Source: Collybiopsis luxurians FD-317 M1
Taxonomy: Eukaryota > Basidiomycota > Agaricomycetes > Agaricales > Omphalotaceae
Assembly (NCBI GenBank): GCA_000827265.1
Contig: KN834824.1
Span: forward strand, 93,841 to 157,840
Length of the DNA stretch: 64,000 nucleotides
Direction: 5' to 3'
How positions within the stretch are numbered: position 1 is the first letter of the stretch; each line of letters opens with the position of its first letter. Below are positions 11,120 through 23,135 of this stretch, piece after piece. Both the position numbers and the translations under genes were made by a program. A model generated the notes under the pieces. It saw only the letters and a list, made by a program, of their open reading frames with translations. It was not told where the DNA came from and made no database searches.

Positions 11120-12205
11120 TACAAATTCAGATTTTACTCTGTCATCTAACCCAAGTAGACGATTCCACGATGCCCAAGTGGCTGCATTTATATAACCATA
11201 CTTCATACCAGCTGTCTCAGCTCCCTAATACGAGTACATCTCGATAAGAGATTTTTTCTCTGTACATGGAAGGTCTGAGTAACAAACAGCAGAATCTGAT
11301 ATGGAAGTGGAGCGTGAATGAATTTAGAGCGCTGGGAAAAGCATTGGTATGTATTCAAAAGCTGTACCGAAAAGCAGACGATCGAGCACCTGCATCTATA
11401 TCGACGGTAGCTTTGATTTTTTCTCTAGTACCGTCCTTGAGAGAACTTCAACGAGCTAAGGAACTGATATCATTGAACGATGTGGCGTCGATGAAAGAGC
11501 CGAGCAGTAGTCAAGGCCAAGTTTATAGTTATCACTGCCAGAAATTCACTATCATTTTCTCTTGATTGCGTGGTGGGAGCGCCTACGCCTGAATACCTCA
11601 GTTGGAGAGCGCACTTCATCTTTGAAGCTTCAGGCTTCAAGACTCGAAGCGCGGAGGCATGCGTTCAAACTCTATGCTGAGTACGGAGCCGTAAGCTGAC
11701 CCAAATTAAAGTTATCGGGAGCGCGGCGAGTGACGAAATAATTAACATGCTGGGTGTCCCGCAGGACGTAAAGCTTCCGTGACACACGCATCCATCAGTA
11801 TTCAGCTCGAGAACAGAACGGATATATCCGCGATGTGGCTGATCTCTATTAACAAAACGACTTGACTGAGTATGCGCTCCAAACTGCTGCAGAAACTCTA
11901 TGTAGATGATGTCATAGGCGTCGAGCGTCTGACAGGTCCGCTAGTTTTCGTATATCCTACGAAAGCAAGTCAAGCACCTGCCTGCCGTCGCATTACCCAG
12001 AATCCTGTCGAAACTCAAATAAAACCCTGACAGTATCACTATCAGCTGATACACGCCATTCCATCAGTACCGACTTTGCATCAACGTCCATCTGCCATAA
12101 TGCAAACTCGTCCAGAAGAAAGACCAAATTTAAAACAGGAAAGAACCGCCCAAAGGACCCACCTCTCCAGCCGAAGAAGTGCGCTGAAAGCGAAAAGAAA
12201 TCAAA
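11120..12205. other. Upstream region of Hyd-2, no gene
   Basis: Conserved with 19370-20397 upstream of Hyd-3. The only sizeable frame (11266-11565) is interrupted in the other copy. A tRNA-like stretch near 11590-11685 is discussed among the rejected items. Confidence 0.5.
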
Positions 12206-14560
12206 GATATGAGTAGATTTTGATCGGAATTCTTCGACGTCAGCAGATTTATCAGTCTCCGGCTTCCGTTAGTTTAAAAAGCTTCCATGATTACCTCCAG
12301 TCTCAGTACTCTATCTACTGAATATTTATTATCATTGGGTTTTGAGCTACAAAGGAATAAATATTGTCAGTGTACTTCAGCTGTTTTACTGTCTGCAAAT
12401 GATTCCCATTCCTTGGAGGTTGACATTGGTTCTCCAATTCAATCAACACATACCGAGCTTACCATTGTTAGTAGCGTAATGTGCAATGATTACAATAAAT
12501 GCGTAATTATTAGGTGACATCCAAGCATCCAAAGAGATTGACACCTTGCACTCCAGTTTCTAAAAGGGTTGGTAAACCAACATCAGCAAAGAGCAATAAA
12601 AAAAATCACCTTGGAAAAAATCCTGTAATTCCTCATCCATTCATTGTCCAATCTTCATAAACCGAGGTTGGACAGTATCTGCGGATGGTATATTCAGAGT
12701 GGACTTGCGAGCACATGGAATGGAATGGAATGCCGAGTTTCTGCTCTGATTCTGTGCCTGATCCAAGGCAGGCAATTTTGAATTGATCTAATTTTTGCAA
12801 TTTATACAACTTTAGTTAGTTTTCATTACGTTGATGAGGTAATTTGTTCCAATCACTGAAAGGGCACGAGTCCCGCCACATGTTAGCATTGGCCCACTAT
12901 GCATCAAGTGGTGACATAATCCAGTAGCTTGCAGAACTCTGCACGCTCAACTTCCTAGAATGGCTGATCACAAGCCACAATCCACTCAATCAACAACTTT
13001 TTAGAGATAGTTTGGTCCCTTGCACCCTGAAAAGTTGACATAGGCATTTGTAAGTAATAAGGACATGCACCATTATGAAAACTTACAGGCTTCTTTTCCT
13101 CTGATCTCTGTAACACTTCAGGCAGTGACAGTTATAGGCTGTTCCCAATGAGTCAAAATATTTCACAAATGCAGTTTGATTTTTTAAAGACTTTCTGCCC
13201 CTCTGCAAAATCAATCTCCTCTGCAGATAGATTTGACTTTCGACCAGGAAGAATTGAATAGAAACAATGCATATCACTCGCAAAAGACTTCAGGTGAGTT
13301 GTAAGACTTAGATACATGTTAATCGTGATCATAAGGAGATTACTTGCCATAGCTTACTGTTTGTGCTATGGCGCATCTGCTTAGAGAGCCGTAAAACCTT
13401 TTTAGATGCACCGTGATGACAGCAAAAGTATTTGTCACCATCTTCATAAGCCATAGAAGGCTCTCTTTTGTTAGGTTCTACTGGTATAAAGAAGTGCCAG
13501 ATGGGGTTCTTGACCCTTGAGTAGGTCTAAAAAGTCGAGTAAGATCATAACATCATAATAAATCAAAAGAGACAGCTCTGTTTGTATGAGTAACCAATGC
13601 ACCAGTCTGAAATTCCAATGTAGAAGCACCCAAATCAGCTTGTTCAATAATTGGTTTTTGCCCTTTACAACTCTGCAACTTCTCTGGGACTTTCTTCCCA
13701 GCTCAAGCAGTTCCCTCTGGTACAGTCTTGCTGGGAAGGCTATCTGTGGGTATTAGAAATGTGCACTTCTTTGTGAGAAATTGGAATGTCTTTGCCGCCT
13801 TCAACTTCACAATTATCACTATCCATGTCCAAAAATGCCAAATCATCAGGATCGTGAGATCACAATCCTTTCCTTTGCCTTTTCCTTTGAATGACTGTAG
13901 CTCCACATTTCCATGTAGTTCTTCTCGCTTGAGTCCTTTTCGGCCTGTAGGGCTTCCATTATTCAATTATTTTTATTCCATTGTGGACACAATGATGGCC
14001 CTTATAATTTCATTTAGCTCACGGAAATGGTTAGCAAAAGCTAAACAATCACCAGGAGCAGGTATTTGATTGTGGGCATCGGGATCAATATTAAAATCTA
14101 GTTCACTCGCATCCTTGAGAGATCCATCAGCATTCTGAGTGCATTGTTTCCATTCATTCTGTTGTGCTAGTGTTGGGAAAGAAATGTCAGAATATTTAGC
14201 AAGATGACAGGAAAGCAATTAGCTACATGGAGTGCCACCTAGAATGCGAGGTCATCCTTTGATATCATCACCGGCGTTTGTGTCCAATTATTCCATTCTA
14301 CTTTGTGTGTTGCATCCACTGCCCAAATGTTGCCTTATTAGGGACATCTATTGGTCTTTCCATGATCAAACCCATCTTTTAACGACCAAGTTTGCAAGTG
14401 GGAAAAGTGAGGCTAGGGTTCTAGATAGGTAGTACAAGGTGACGCCGGTGCAGGATGGTGTTAGGCGCGGCGACGGCCAGGTTGGTAGACGATGACGCCA
14501 AGGGACACCGGGGTGACGGACGATGACGCCAGGGCGGAAAGTGGTGAAGCCTTGCGGGCC
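12206..14560. other. AT-rich insert between the two segmental copies, probably decayed transposon
   Basis: This 2.35-kb block has no counterpart in the second copy of the duplication. It is AT-rich, unlike its flanks. Broken minus-strand frames (13083-13350, 13703-13966 and 13973-14218) show protein-like composition, such as DFNIDPDAHNQIPAPGDCLA and CHCLKCYRDQRK, but I cannot assign a transposase or helicase family. Its right end (14440-14545) is a patch rich in TGACGCC directly before the truncated paralogue B. A dead mobile element is the best guess; an old gene fragment is possible. Confidence 0.4.
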
Positions 14561-14565
14561 TATGG

Positions 14566-14888
14566 GTGGCGCTTGGTTTCCACGGCAAGTTTCTAGAGAG
14601 TTATCCCAAGAATCGCGCGTTACTGGATAATATCGACCGGTACCTTTCGGAAGCGTACAATGTGACAGTCGCTGTTATTAGTACGCTTGGGAGTTTGAAA
14701 GGGGATATCGAGGCACTGCGGGCGAAGAGTACGGCGATTGATTTGCAGCCTGCGGCGCCGTTGGAGGAGCAGTTGAAGAGCATTCAGCAGACGTTGATGC
14801 GGTTTAGGATTCCGAAGAGCCGGCATTTGTTAGGGGGGTGTACTGGGGATCGAGCAGGAATATCAACCTGCCGAGCTCACAAGGGCTT
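14566..14888 (+). pseudogene. 3' fragment of membrane protein paralogue B
   Basis: Nucleotide and protein match to the end of paralogue B (from the LGFH-KFLE motif to the tail). Exons 1-2 and most of exon 3 are missing; the left edge abuts a TGACGC-rich patch. Compared with 8560-8625 it lacks about 13-14 bases (the segment encoding YDHE), so the final residues are frameshifted. No ATG context or signal makes it a plausible gene. Confidence 0.88.
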
Positions 14889-15069
14889 AACGGATGTTCT
14901 TATCGTTTTTTGGCCTTTGTCAAAGAGTTGTATGTAATAATACGCATGCATTGTACATGTCCGAAAGACTGTAAATTTTTGCGAATAATTGCTTACGACA
15001 ACATTTCTTTTTTAATAATCAGACGATCTACACTTTCTAAGTGGTGTACAAATCCTCATCGCTCAAGAC

Positions 15070-17147
15070 TCATGAGCTCAAGGTGCTTTTACTATTAGCA
15101 GAAATACTACGAGCTATCCACCATCCGACTATCGCGATCGCAGCATGCAAAACAGCCCAAAAATGACCTCCCAATATGCCATACTTTGCTGAAAACGCAA
15201 ACGCAGAACTAAACCAAAAGGGATAAGCGGCGTTGAAAAAAAGTTTATTCCGACAGAAGAAGAATCATCAACTTGCCTAGCAAAAGCTGCACTGATACAC
15301 CTGGAAAGACACATAAACCACTGGACCAACCCGTTCGTGGACCCAAGATATGATGGGCTGGGAACGTTATTCTTGATCAGAATCATACTCGCACTACCTC
15401 GCACCATCAGTAAAAAAAACACTCTTTTGATCTCTCTAAACACAACTCACGGATACGCAATCCCGCCTATCCGACTCAACGCTAGATCAAAAAATATTCC
15501 TGCCCAAAGGACGGCTCGAGCATGTGTACCAAGCTCACCGGTACCTTTGTCCACACCGTACCGGGCAAAGAGGTTGAGGCATGGGAGAATGAGGAAGACA
15601 AATGGCCATGCGGCGATGCAGACGTTGTAGATTCTCGCAGCTTCGAAGCGTCTCAGTAAAAGGGGCATGAAAAACAGTTGCACCAGTCCGGCGACAAGGC
15701 CAGTAAAGGCTAGGGCGTATCCGATGATAGATGGCTATTAAATCGAGTGATCAATAAAGAGAAAAGGACGAGGAGGTCAAACGTACTGGAAAGGAAAGGC
15801 CGCCTTGTTGGATGGGGGAATAGCAGAACAGAACGAAAAGGACGGTAAAAGAAGTCCCGTTGACTTCCAGTGCAAAACCACTCAGACTCAACGCCCGAAT
15901 GATGGGTATTGACAGCAGTGTTCGTGCACTCGGTGGAGGTAAAACACAGATTTCTTCCTCGTTCGAGTCTGTACACAGACTGGAACGTCGCTTCGTTGGC
16001 AAACTCTGTATTCTCGGAATATTAGAATTATGATATGATGCCGAACAGGAAGGTATGGCAATACCTCCTCCAGGCAAAAATAAGCCAATGCGACCCCCAT
16101 GAGAGAGATGATACCAGAAATAGCGCCAGGCAGGAAATAAGGATATCGATTAAATATTGGGGTATTGAACAGGGTGTATTTGTGTGCAGGATTTGATAAT
16201 GAACCGCCAAGGAGAGGTCTGTCACAAATGAATCAGCGACAGTGCAAGGGCATGAAGAAATTTACATACCCGATGATGCCCCCAATTGGACCAGTGATTC
16301 TATTGTACATAGTCAGTTTAACACAGCATGTGAAGAACGACTTGTGCACTTACCCATACAATGGGAAAGCTGCAGCTTGGTTCGTTGCGTCAGTGATTTC
16401 CCCGAGCACAGTGTGTATCACAGAAGCCGTGGCACCAAAAAAGCCCGCTAATTCAGAGCATCAAGGTCTGAATTCACTTGGAATTAGAAGATTACATACC
16501 GAGGCATCGATACACTAGGAGCTCCATTATACTATTTGCAAGCCCGAACACTATGGTCATTAATGCAACACCTAGTGTACCAATTATTATTATAGGTCGA
16601 CGACCGAATCTATCTACGGATGAAAAATCTATGAGTTGGGGTGTACCGTGCGCCGAAAATACATGTAGCTTACCAGATAGTCTGGCCCAATGATATATAA
16701 AAACTAACTGAGAAATGGCGAAGATAGACTCCTACGAGAAAAAGAGGTTAGTTCATCAACTATCCACTCATACACACAAGGTCGAACGCTCCCTACCACA
16801 AGACCACTGAAGAACCCAATTTGCGACGAATCCTCCGTCACATTCAAATACGCAACATACTCATTGATATATGGGAATATCTGCGAGAACGCTATCGGCA
16901 CCACAATGCGGACCAGACACAAGGTGATGAGTTGCGATCGAGGGAGCGGTGTAGCTTCTGGGGACCCCGATCTTGACCGTCGGCCAGACCTAGGTCCCAT
17001 AAGGTCCTTCTGAGCCTCGATATTCGGGGAGGACAAGTCCAATCTGCAGCCCTCATGTCTGAGAAGAGGCGTTGTTTCGGTGGCCAGCGGTACTGCCGCT
17101 AGTGCAGCATCTGGAGTAGCAACCGCTACTGCTGCTGCGGAATTCAT
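15070..17147 (-). CDS. MFS transporter, DHA1 (multidrug/ZIFL-like) type
   Basis: Predicted plasma- or vacuolar-membrane proton antiporter. Ten exons join in frame to 519 residues: 16797-17147, 16674-16731, 16500-16613, 16354-16447, 16270-16299, 16065-16218, 15787-16005, 15451-15734, 15277-15393 and 15070-15208. After a polar N-terminus with ETTPLLRHEG, TM1 begins near residue 75 (SQLITLCLVRIVVPIAFSQI). The signature loop WARLSDRFGRRPIIIIG is the MFS motif A, followed by YRCLAGFFGATASVIHTVLGE and GPIGGIIGPLLGG (antiporter motif C region). The C-terminal half includes SASMILIKNNVPSPSYLGST and ends in AIVGWWIARSISANSKS. The substrate is unknown. The last intron uses a GC donor (CTAG|GCAAGT...TTTAG). 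The gene is convergent with the paralogue-B scrap; a decayed copy lies at 8833-9234. Confidence 0.93.
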
Positions 17148-17307
17148 GAAGGGGAAGAAAGAAAATAAAAGAATGTGTAAACGAAACGCTGGAGGAGAGC
17201 TTATATCGCAAAGAAAATGTGCTCTAGCATGCGAATGGCCTGCTCCTCCCTCCAGGATCCGTTACCCATCTGGTCCATCACTGAACGAAAAACCCAGGAG
17301 GAAGGGT

Positions 17308-18823
17308 GTGCACCACCTCAAGCCCTAAAAAGGTATCCAACGTTCTATACTCAACAGACACAATCCCCGAGTCAGTCGTACTATTGTTGAATCGATGATC
17401 ATTACCGAGAGACAACGCAAGCTTGTAGAAAGCCATATCGCGGTCCATCTAAGCCTCAGTTAGCCTCATCCAGTGCAAGAAACTGGAATGCAGAACACGG
17501 AAGTGGCAAGAACACAAAGCCAGCGGGCGCTTGACAACGTGAATTCTCAGCGCTTAAATCTATGCCGCAATGCCGATGCCGATCCCATGCTGCACCTTGC
17601 CTTTCAACGCCTCAAGGTCTCAACACAGAATGGCGTTGGAAAGATACCCATTCACTACGATAGCACGTTCGTCAGTTTCTAAAGTCCCTCTCCCTTACCC
17701 ATTATTTTTCCAGGTTCATCCACCTTCAAAGCGATCGTATCGATTGTTGTACGAGGTTCGTGGAATCAAGCAGTTTGCGATAATACGGTATTGATGTCTC
17801 AATACGGTATTGATGTCTCGATACCGATGCTTTCTCTAGGATTCATGCATTACATAGAGCTTAGAGCTTCGAGTCAGAATAAGGTTTTGCAAACCTTCAT
17901 TTTATCTCGTCTACTCTTGGAATACACCGGAGTCGAGCCGACACCGTAGGGCTCCATCCTTAAGCCTGCAGTCGCGATGTGCAGTCTGTTCATATAGCCG
18001 CTTCCCGGTTGCGATTCGCAAGGAGTTTCTCAGCAACTGCAAACGTTCTATCTTACCCAATTGACTACCTTAGCAGCAGGTTTACATGAGCGAACAGCAC
18101 GCTGAATGCCATGCTCAACTTGAAGCAGCAGTGGCTCTGCAGCTTTATCGATTCCGCTGCACGTTTGGAACGTTCGCGTCTAGATTTGGAAATTTGATCT
18201 TCGGGCTGGGGAGCTGGCTGTCTCGCCCCGCGCGGTGGGTCAATTGACCGATTATAACAATTCTTCCCATCTCGTCCAGCGCTTGAACACTGTGTTTTGT
18301 TCGTCCCATTTGTTTCTTTAACAACGAATAGTATCTTTAGAATCAGCAATCCTAGAGAATCTGATACGGGAGATAGTGTTACATTTCTGTGGTACATGAA
18401 TTCCCTGTGCAACAACCCCTTCAGCTTTTCGGCATCTCGGCAAATCCGCTTCAAAGGTCAAAGCGAGTTTTATCAAACACACCCTAGTCAATGACTTATA
18501 TCTTGTACCCTCGCCCACTATATTTACTGTGAAGCATGTAGTCACTCTGATCCACGAGAACTTTCGGAGCAATCTGCTTCATACAATCGGAAATCCAAGA
18601 CACATCGTATATTTCTAAAGCGGTTTTCGTCGGGTATGCAGACAACAAACGAATGAATGAAAATTGGCTAAAACTACTGATGTCCAAAACAAGTCCGTAT
18701 AAGCGCGACTAGCCAAGCTTCCACCCATCATGTAGAAGGAACAAAGAACGTGCAAATGAGAGTGTGCAAGATAAGTCGATGGTAAACTCGCGTTGTGGAC
18801 CGTCGCGAACAGATTTTGACTGA
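17308..18823. other. Spacer between MFS 5' end and Hyd-3
   Basis: Homologous to 9235-10578. A short 22-bp direct repeat (AATACGGTATTGATGTCTC) occurs twice near 17782-17820. No coding frame is conserved with the other copy. Confidence 0.5.
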
Positions 18824-19282
18824 TCAGAGCTGGACGGGAACACAGCCGATGGAGATGAGGCCACCTATTCAAACGAATCATCGGCATCAAGATAATGGAG
18901 ACAAGAAAGATGCAAAGAAGTTCGAGCATACCGTGGCTGTTGTCCTGACAGCAGACAGCCTGAGCAGAGCTGTAGAAAGAGGAAGAATGAGCATTTCGAC
19001 CAACGTTGAAACTGATATCGAAATTTACCAGTCGCCGTTGCCGGTAATACCAATGACAGTAATGGGGTTGCAGGTCAAACCAACAACAACGTTCGTGTTC
19101 TGGAGAACGATGCCGAGGAGGCCAAGAACGGATTCCGCCGCAGGGTCAGAGGCTTTGGTGACAGTGTTGCAACATTGGACAGGACCAGTGGTGCAGCTGC
19201 TGGCTGGTTCACCTCGAGGAGCAGGGGTAGCGGCCACGAGGGCAGCGAGGGCGGCGGTGACAAAAGCGAGTTTGAACTGCAT
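18824..19282 (-). CDS. Hyd-3: class I hydrophobin
   Basis: Exons 19029-19282, 18932-18969 and 18824-18864 give 110 residues. The sequence has [30 protein letters not shown] and, after intron 1, [26 protein letters not shown]. It is the only member with 14 rather than 13 residues between the fourth and fifth cysteines (NPITVIGITGNGDW), an inserted residue in the flexible loop. Intron 2 ends TTGAATAG. The TATA box at 19360-19365 is 78 bp upstream. It is the segmental partner of Hyd-2, yet the mature proteins differ at many positions between the third and fourth cysteines. Confidence 0.96.
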
Positions 19283-19369
19283 GATGAGTAGAGAAAGAGT
19301 ACTTGAACTACGACTGCTGGGTGTTCGAGTGAAGAACGCTTCTCGATTTTGGGAGGCCTTTTATACGGT

Positions 19370-20807
19370 ACAAATTCAGACTCTACTCTGTGATCCAATC
19401 CAAGTAGACGATTCCACGATGTACAAGTGGCTGAATTTACATAACGATACTTCATACCAACTGTCTCAGCTCCCTAATATCGCTAAGAAAATTTTTTTTC
19501 TCTGTACATGGAAGGGCTGTCGGAGTGGAGTAACAATCACCAGAATCCGACATGGAAGTGGAGCTTGAATTTAGAGCGCTGGGAAAAGCGTTGGTACATA
19601 TTTAGAAGCCGTACCGAAAAGCAGACGATCGCGTACCCACATCTTTTTACTCTAATACTGTCCTTGAGAGACCTTCAACGAACTGACGAGCCGGAATCAT
19701 AGGCAAGATGTGGCGTTTATGGAAGAGCCGAACAGTAGTCAGGGTCACTTATAAAGCCATCACTGCCGACAATCTAGGCTAATGATTCTTTATTTTCGCT
19801 GATTGTGTTGCGGGAGCGCTTGCTCAGCGTTGAAAAGCGCACTTCGTGCTCGAGGCTTCAAGCTTTAGGACTGAAAGCCTGAAGAAGGGCGTGTTGGATG
19901 AAGCTCTACACTAAGTACAGAGTCACTAGAGTTATCGGGAGCGGGGTGAGTGACGAATCAATGACAAGCGCGTTGGGCGTCCTGCAGGACGTACATAATG
20001 GTGTTGTGACACATGGAGGTCCATCAGTATCAGATCAGTATTCATCTCGAGAACAGAGCGGGTAGACCCGCGATGTGGCTGATCTCTATATTAACAAAAC
20101 AACGGCTTGATTCCGAATATGTGCTCCAAATTGCTGTCGGATGCCTGACGGGCCCGCTGGTCTTCGGACATCCTTGAATAACGAGTAAAGCACCCGCCTC
20201 GCCTTTGTGTTACCAAGAATGCTGCCGAAAGCGAAACCAAACCCTGACTGAGTCGCAATCACTTATGTCATTCAGTACCGAGTTTTCATCAACGTCCATC
20301 TGCCATGATGCAAACTCGTCCAGAACACTAAAATTAAATCAAAAAAGAACCGCCCAAAGGACCCACCTCTCCAGTTCGCTAAAGCGAAATGAAAGAACAT
20401 TTTGCCTATTTCAGGCTAGAGGATTCAGAATGGAAGCTATACTTATGTCATTGGCTACGTCCAAGGTTCTGGCCAAGTTCTAGCGTTTCCTCCATCCACA
20501 TAGGAAACACGAAAATCCCCGCATTTCCACCGTACCCTATGTCCATCTCAACGTAACCTAGTACTGCGGGACGGAAGATTTACATACGAAATGTACGCAT
20601 CGTGATCATCTTCCTCCCAAGTACCGTTTCCCGTCGATTATCAGCCACAAACTGGAACGCAGACTTCGGACTTCATCTCGCCTAAACATCTGATTCTATC
20701 CAAAACAGGTATGCGTAAGAACAAAACACATCCATTCATACACGAATATCGTAGTCCTCGTTGTCCACTAAGCACGCGAATCTTCCTCTCCTCCGAAACC
20801 CCCGAGT
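19370..20807. other. Intergenic: Hyd-3 upstream region and EXO70 3' flank
   Basis: Up to about 20397 it repeats the flank of Hyd-2; from there to the EXO70 stop nothing is recognised. Confidence 0.5.
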
Positions 20808-23135
20808 CTACCGATAGATATTTCTTAGCTGATTCTCTACAGCTTCCGGGGTCAGCTTGATATCTGAGTAGAAAAAGAACGTCAGCTCGAAGCGAAGATG
20901 TTTAGCACGAAACCATAACCGCACATTTCTGAGGATCTGCGCCATGCCAAGTCAAAAAAAGAAAACGTTTTTGTCAGCCACCTGAATAGCGCCAAAGCCT
21001 AAAATCCACGGCAACTCACTCTTACTAAACTCCTTCTCCTTTTGCTTCGCCGTAAACGCTTTGAGACTCGGAATCAAAAACTTGATTACATCGTTCCCAA
21101 TCTGCTCTCTTCCTTCTCTATCAACCTCATCCGGCAACACCCCACCGGCAACCTTGTGTCTTTCAATAACTTCTTCGAGCAAATCGTAAAATCTCGTAAA
21201 CTTCTCCTTGGTCGCAGCTTTTGCGCCACCACCGAAACCCCCGACACTCGACTTTTCTTTTGCAGGGTCGTCCGACAAAGCCTGCATAAGCGGAGAAAAA
21301 TTGGCGTCAAGGTAGCTCGCTTTAGCCGTACGGAAGTTGGAGTTGAGGGCGTCTTGTGTGGGTTTCGTGAGGTAATCGATTAGGGAATCATTCCGAGGTT
21401 CGAGAATGTTTTTGCGGAGGTAGGCGATGTTGTTGAGGAGGAAAAACGAGTCGAAGGGTGGGCGGCGTTGAGTTTTGGAGATCTGGGAGACGGTATTGAC
21501 TACCGTTATGACAACGTCGTCTGTACCAAAGCGAAGTAAGAAGAAAGAGCGATTGGACGAGGAAAGAAAGCTCGCACGTACAGACGAAATGCTCTAACAA
21601 TGTCTGATGATTGATCTCTACGACTTGCTGCTTCTTGACCACGACACCTTCCCCCATCTTCCAATTTCCATCACCCAAGATGGAAAGGATATCGCCGGAA
21701 CCGACGATGACATCTTGCATGTTGTTGAGAAACTGTACGGCCTATGAAAGAGAGTTAAAAAAGGACGGTAGGCCTTAGATCCGCGACTCGCCTCTACTGA
21801 TGCATCCAACAACGCTGTACTAGTATCTCCCGCGCGACCTCCCGTTGACAGCTTGATATCCGCCAATGCCTCAGGGAACATCCTGACACACACCGACCTA
21901 AGCGTCTGTAAGACATCTTTGTACTCATTCACCTCTTTACTCCTCGTCTCAGAACTTGACAATCTAAGCACCGAGATCTCCTCCCAAATCGGCTGCAGCT
22001 CGAGCAAAGCTTCATACGCCGAAAGTATAATGAACCCGTACTTTTGCAATGACCGTTTCGCAAACGCGACCAGAGAAGATACTGTACTGCTCAACAACGT
22101 CGTCAGAGGATTCAGCAGATAACCGAAATGAGTTGCCAGCTGGGATGGACTGGAAAGGGCGCTGAGATCTTGCAGAAGATTGTACTCTTGTCGTGCAACG
22201 GAGAGGAGGGATTGGACCCATGTGCCAAGTTCTTTGCCGGTGACTAGAGGTTCCACAGTTTCTGCGCGGTCAACGACCCGTTTTCCATGCGACTCGAGAC
22301 ATTTCTTGACCCACGTCCCTCGCATATCCGCATAGCCTCTCTGAGCATCCTTGAGCGTTGTGAGAATTGCCCCAGCAGCTGGATGAGATGGATGAGTCGA
22401 CGGAACGGGGAGGGTGCGGAGAAAAGAGACGACGGGTAACAGAGAGTCGACTAGTTGCGGTGGGAAAGGAACTTTCGTGATTTCGACACCTGGAGCAGCT
22501 GGGGTAGAGCCTGAAGAAGCTTCCGCGACCAATTTGGTATACAGCTGGGCGAGCTTTTTAGCACCTGTTTCGACCAGACGGGCGGTATCGAGGGTATCTT
22601 TATCGGACGCTTTGAAGGCAATAGAAGCGTTCAACCGTTCTAAAGCGTCTTTGTATACGTCCAGTTGACCAGGCTGAGGACTGGTACCGTTAGTTTGAGA
22701 AGTTACGAAACATGGTAGTTACGCACCCCCGTAGAATCAAAGCCTCTTCTGCAGCAATCCCTTCTTGATTACTGGCCACCTCATCGATTTTGAGCAAGGC
22801 CTTTTCGATATCTACAAGAAGAATCATTCATTGACAAGTAGACCTGGATCTCTGCACGCACTGCTAGCTCGTCGGTTCAAAATCTGGGCAGAGTTGTACA
22901 GTGGCAGGATGGATTTCTCGAGCTTTGCAAGTCGCGTATCAAAGCTGTTCAAAATAGCTGGCTGGTTAAGTTACAAGCCAAATTTCCAATCAAATTGACT
23001 TACAGGTCATCTTTTGAGATATCTGGTGAGTTTTGGCTAGGTTTTGTTCGAGCTGGGGGACGATCAGTGAAGATACAAGGGCATTGGGGTACGATGTATG
23101 CCTACCAGCTCAATTTCTGCCGATTCGTCGTCCAT
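20808..23135 (-). CDS. EXO70: Exo70, exocyst complex subunit
   Basis: Exo70 tethers secretory vesicles to the plasma membrane by binding PI(4,5)P2 and Rho GTPases at growth sites such as hyphal tips. Nine exons join in frame: 23106-23135, 23004-23052, 22862-22957, 22727-22811, 21792-22680 (or low edge 21798), 21582-21741, 21020-21520, 20925-20936 and 20808-20863, for about 625 residues, the usual fungal length. It begins MDDESAEIELLEQNLAK; the body has LDTARLVETGAKKLAQLYTK, LGDGNWKMGEG and INHQTLLEHFV; the C-terminal domain ends SKNPQKYIKLTPEAVENQL followed by RNIYR. Exon 8 is only 12 nt. The exon 5/6 junction is ambiguous: a GC donor (GAG|GCGAGT) or a GT donor six bases earlier (GTAGAG); both keep the frame. 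Single copy here. Confidence 0.95.

Larger units (their letters stand above)
8287..12205. repeat. Segmental duplication 1, copy 1
   Basis: This stretch is collinear with 14566-20397. It contains the 3' part of paralogue B, a scrap of an MFS transporter gene (8833-9234), a deletion joint near 9235, then Hyd-2 and its upstream region. Copy 2 carries about 1.84 kb (15470-17308) that is missing here. Homology fades near 12205/20397, after the shared ACCGCCCAAAGGACCCACC motif. Confidence 0.85.
14566..20397. repeat. Segmental duplication 1, copy 2
   Basis: Collinear with 8287-12205 but retaining the complete MFS gene. Order: truncated paralogue B, MFS transporter, Hyd-3, upstream spacer. It shares CATGCATTGTACAT-type 3' flanks near 14945, MFS 3' exons, the AAAAGGTATCCAAC block at 17328, and the ACCGCCCAAAGG block near 20360. 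Confidence 0.85.

Noticed and set aside
11585..11690. tRNA-like stretch with an A-box-like CTCAGTTGGAGAGCGC and a GCGTTCAAACTC B-box-like motif
   Set aside because: I could not fold an acceptor stem or anticodon arm around it, and the sister copy near 19830 does not conserve it.
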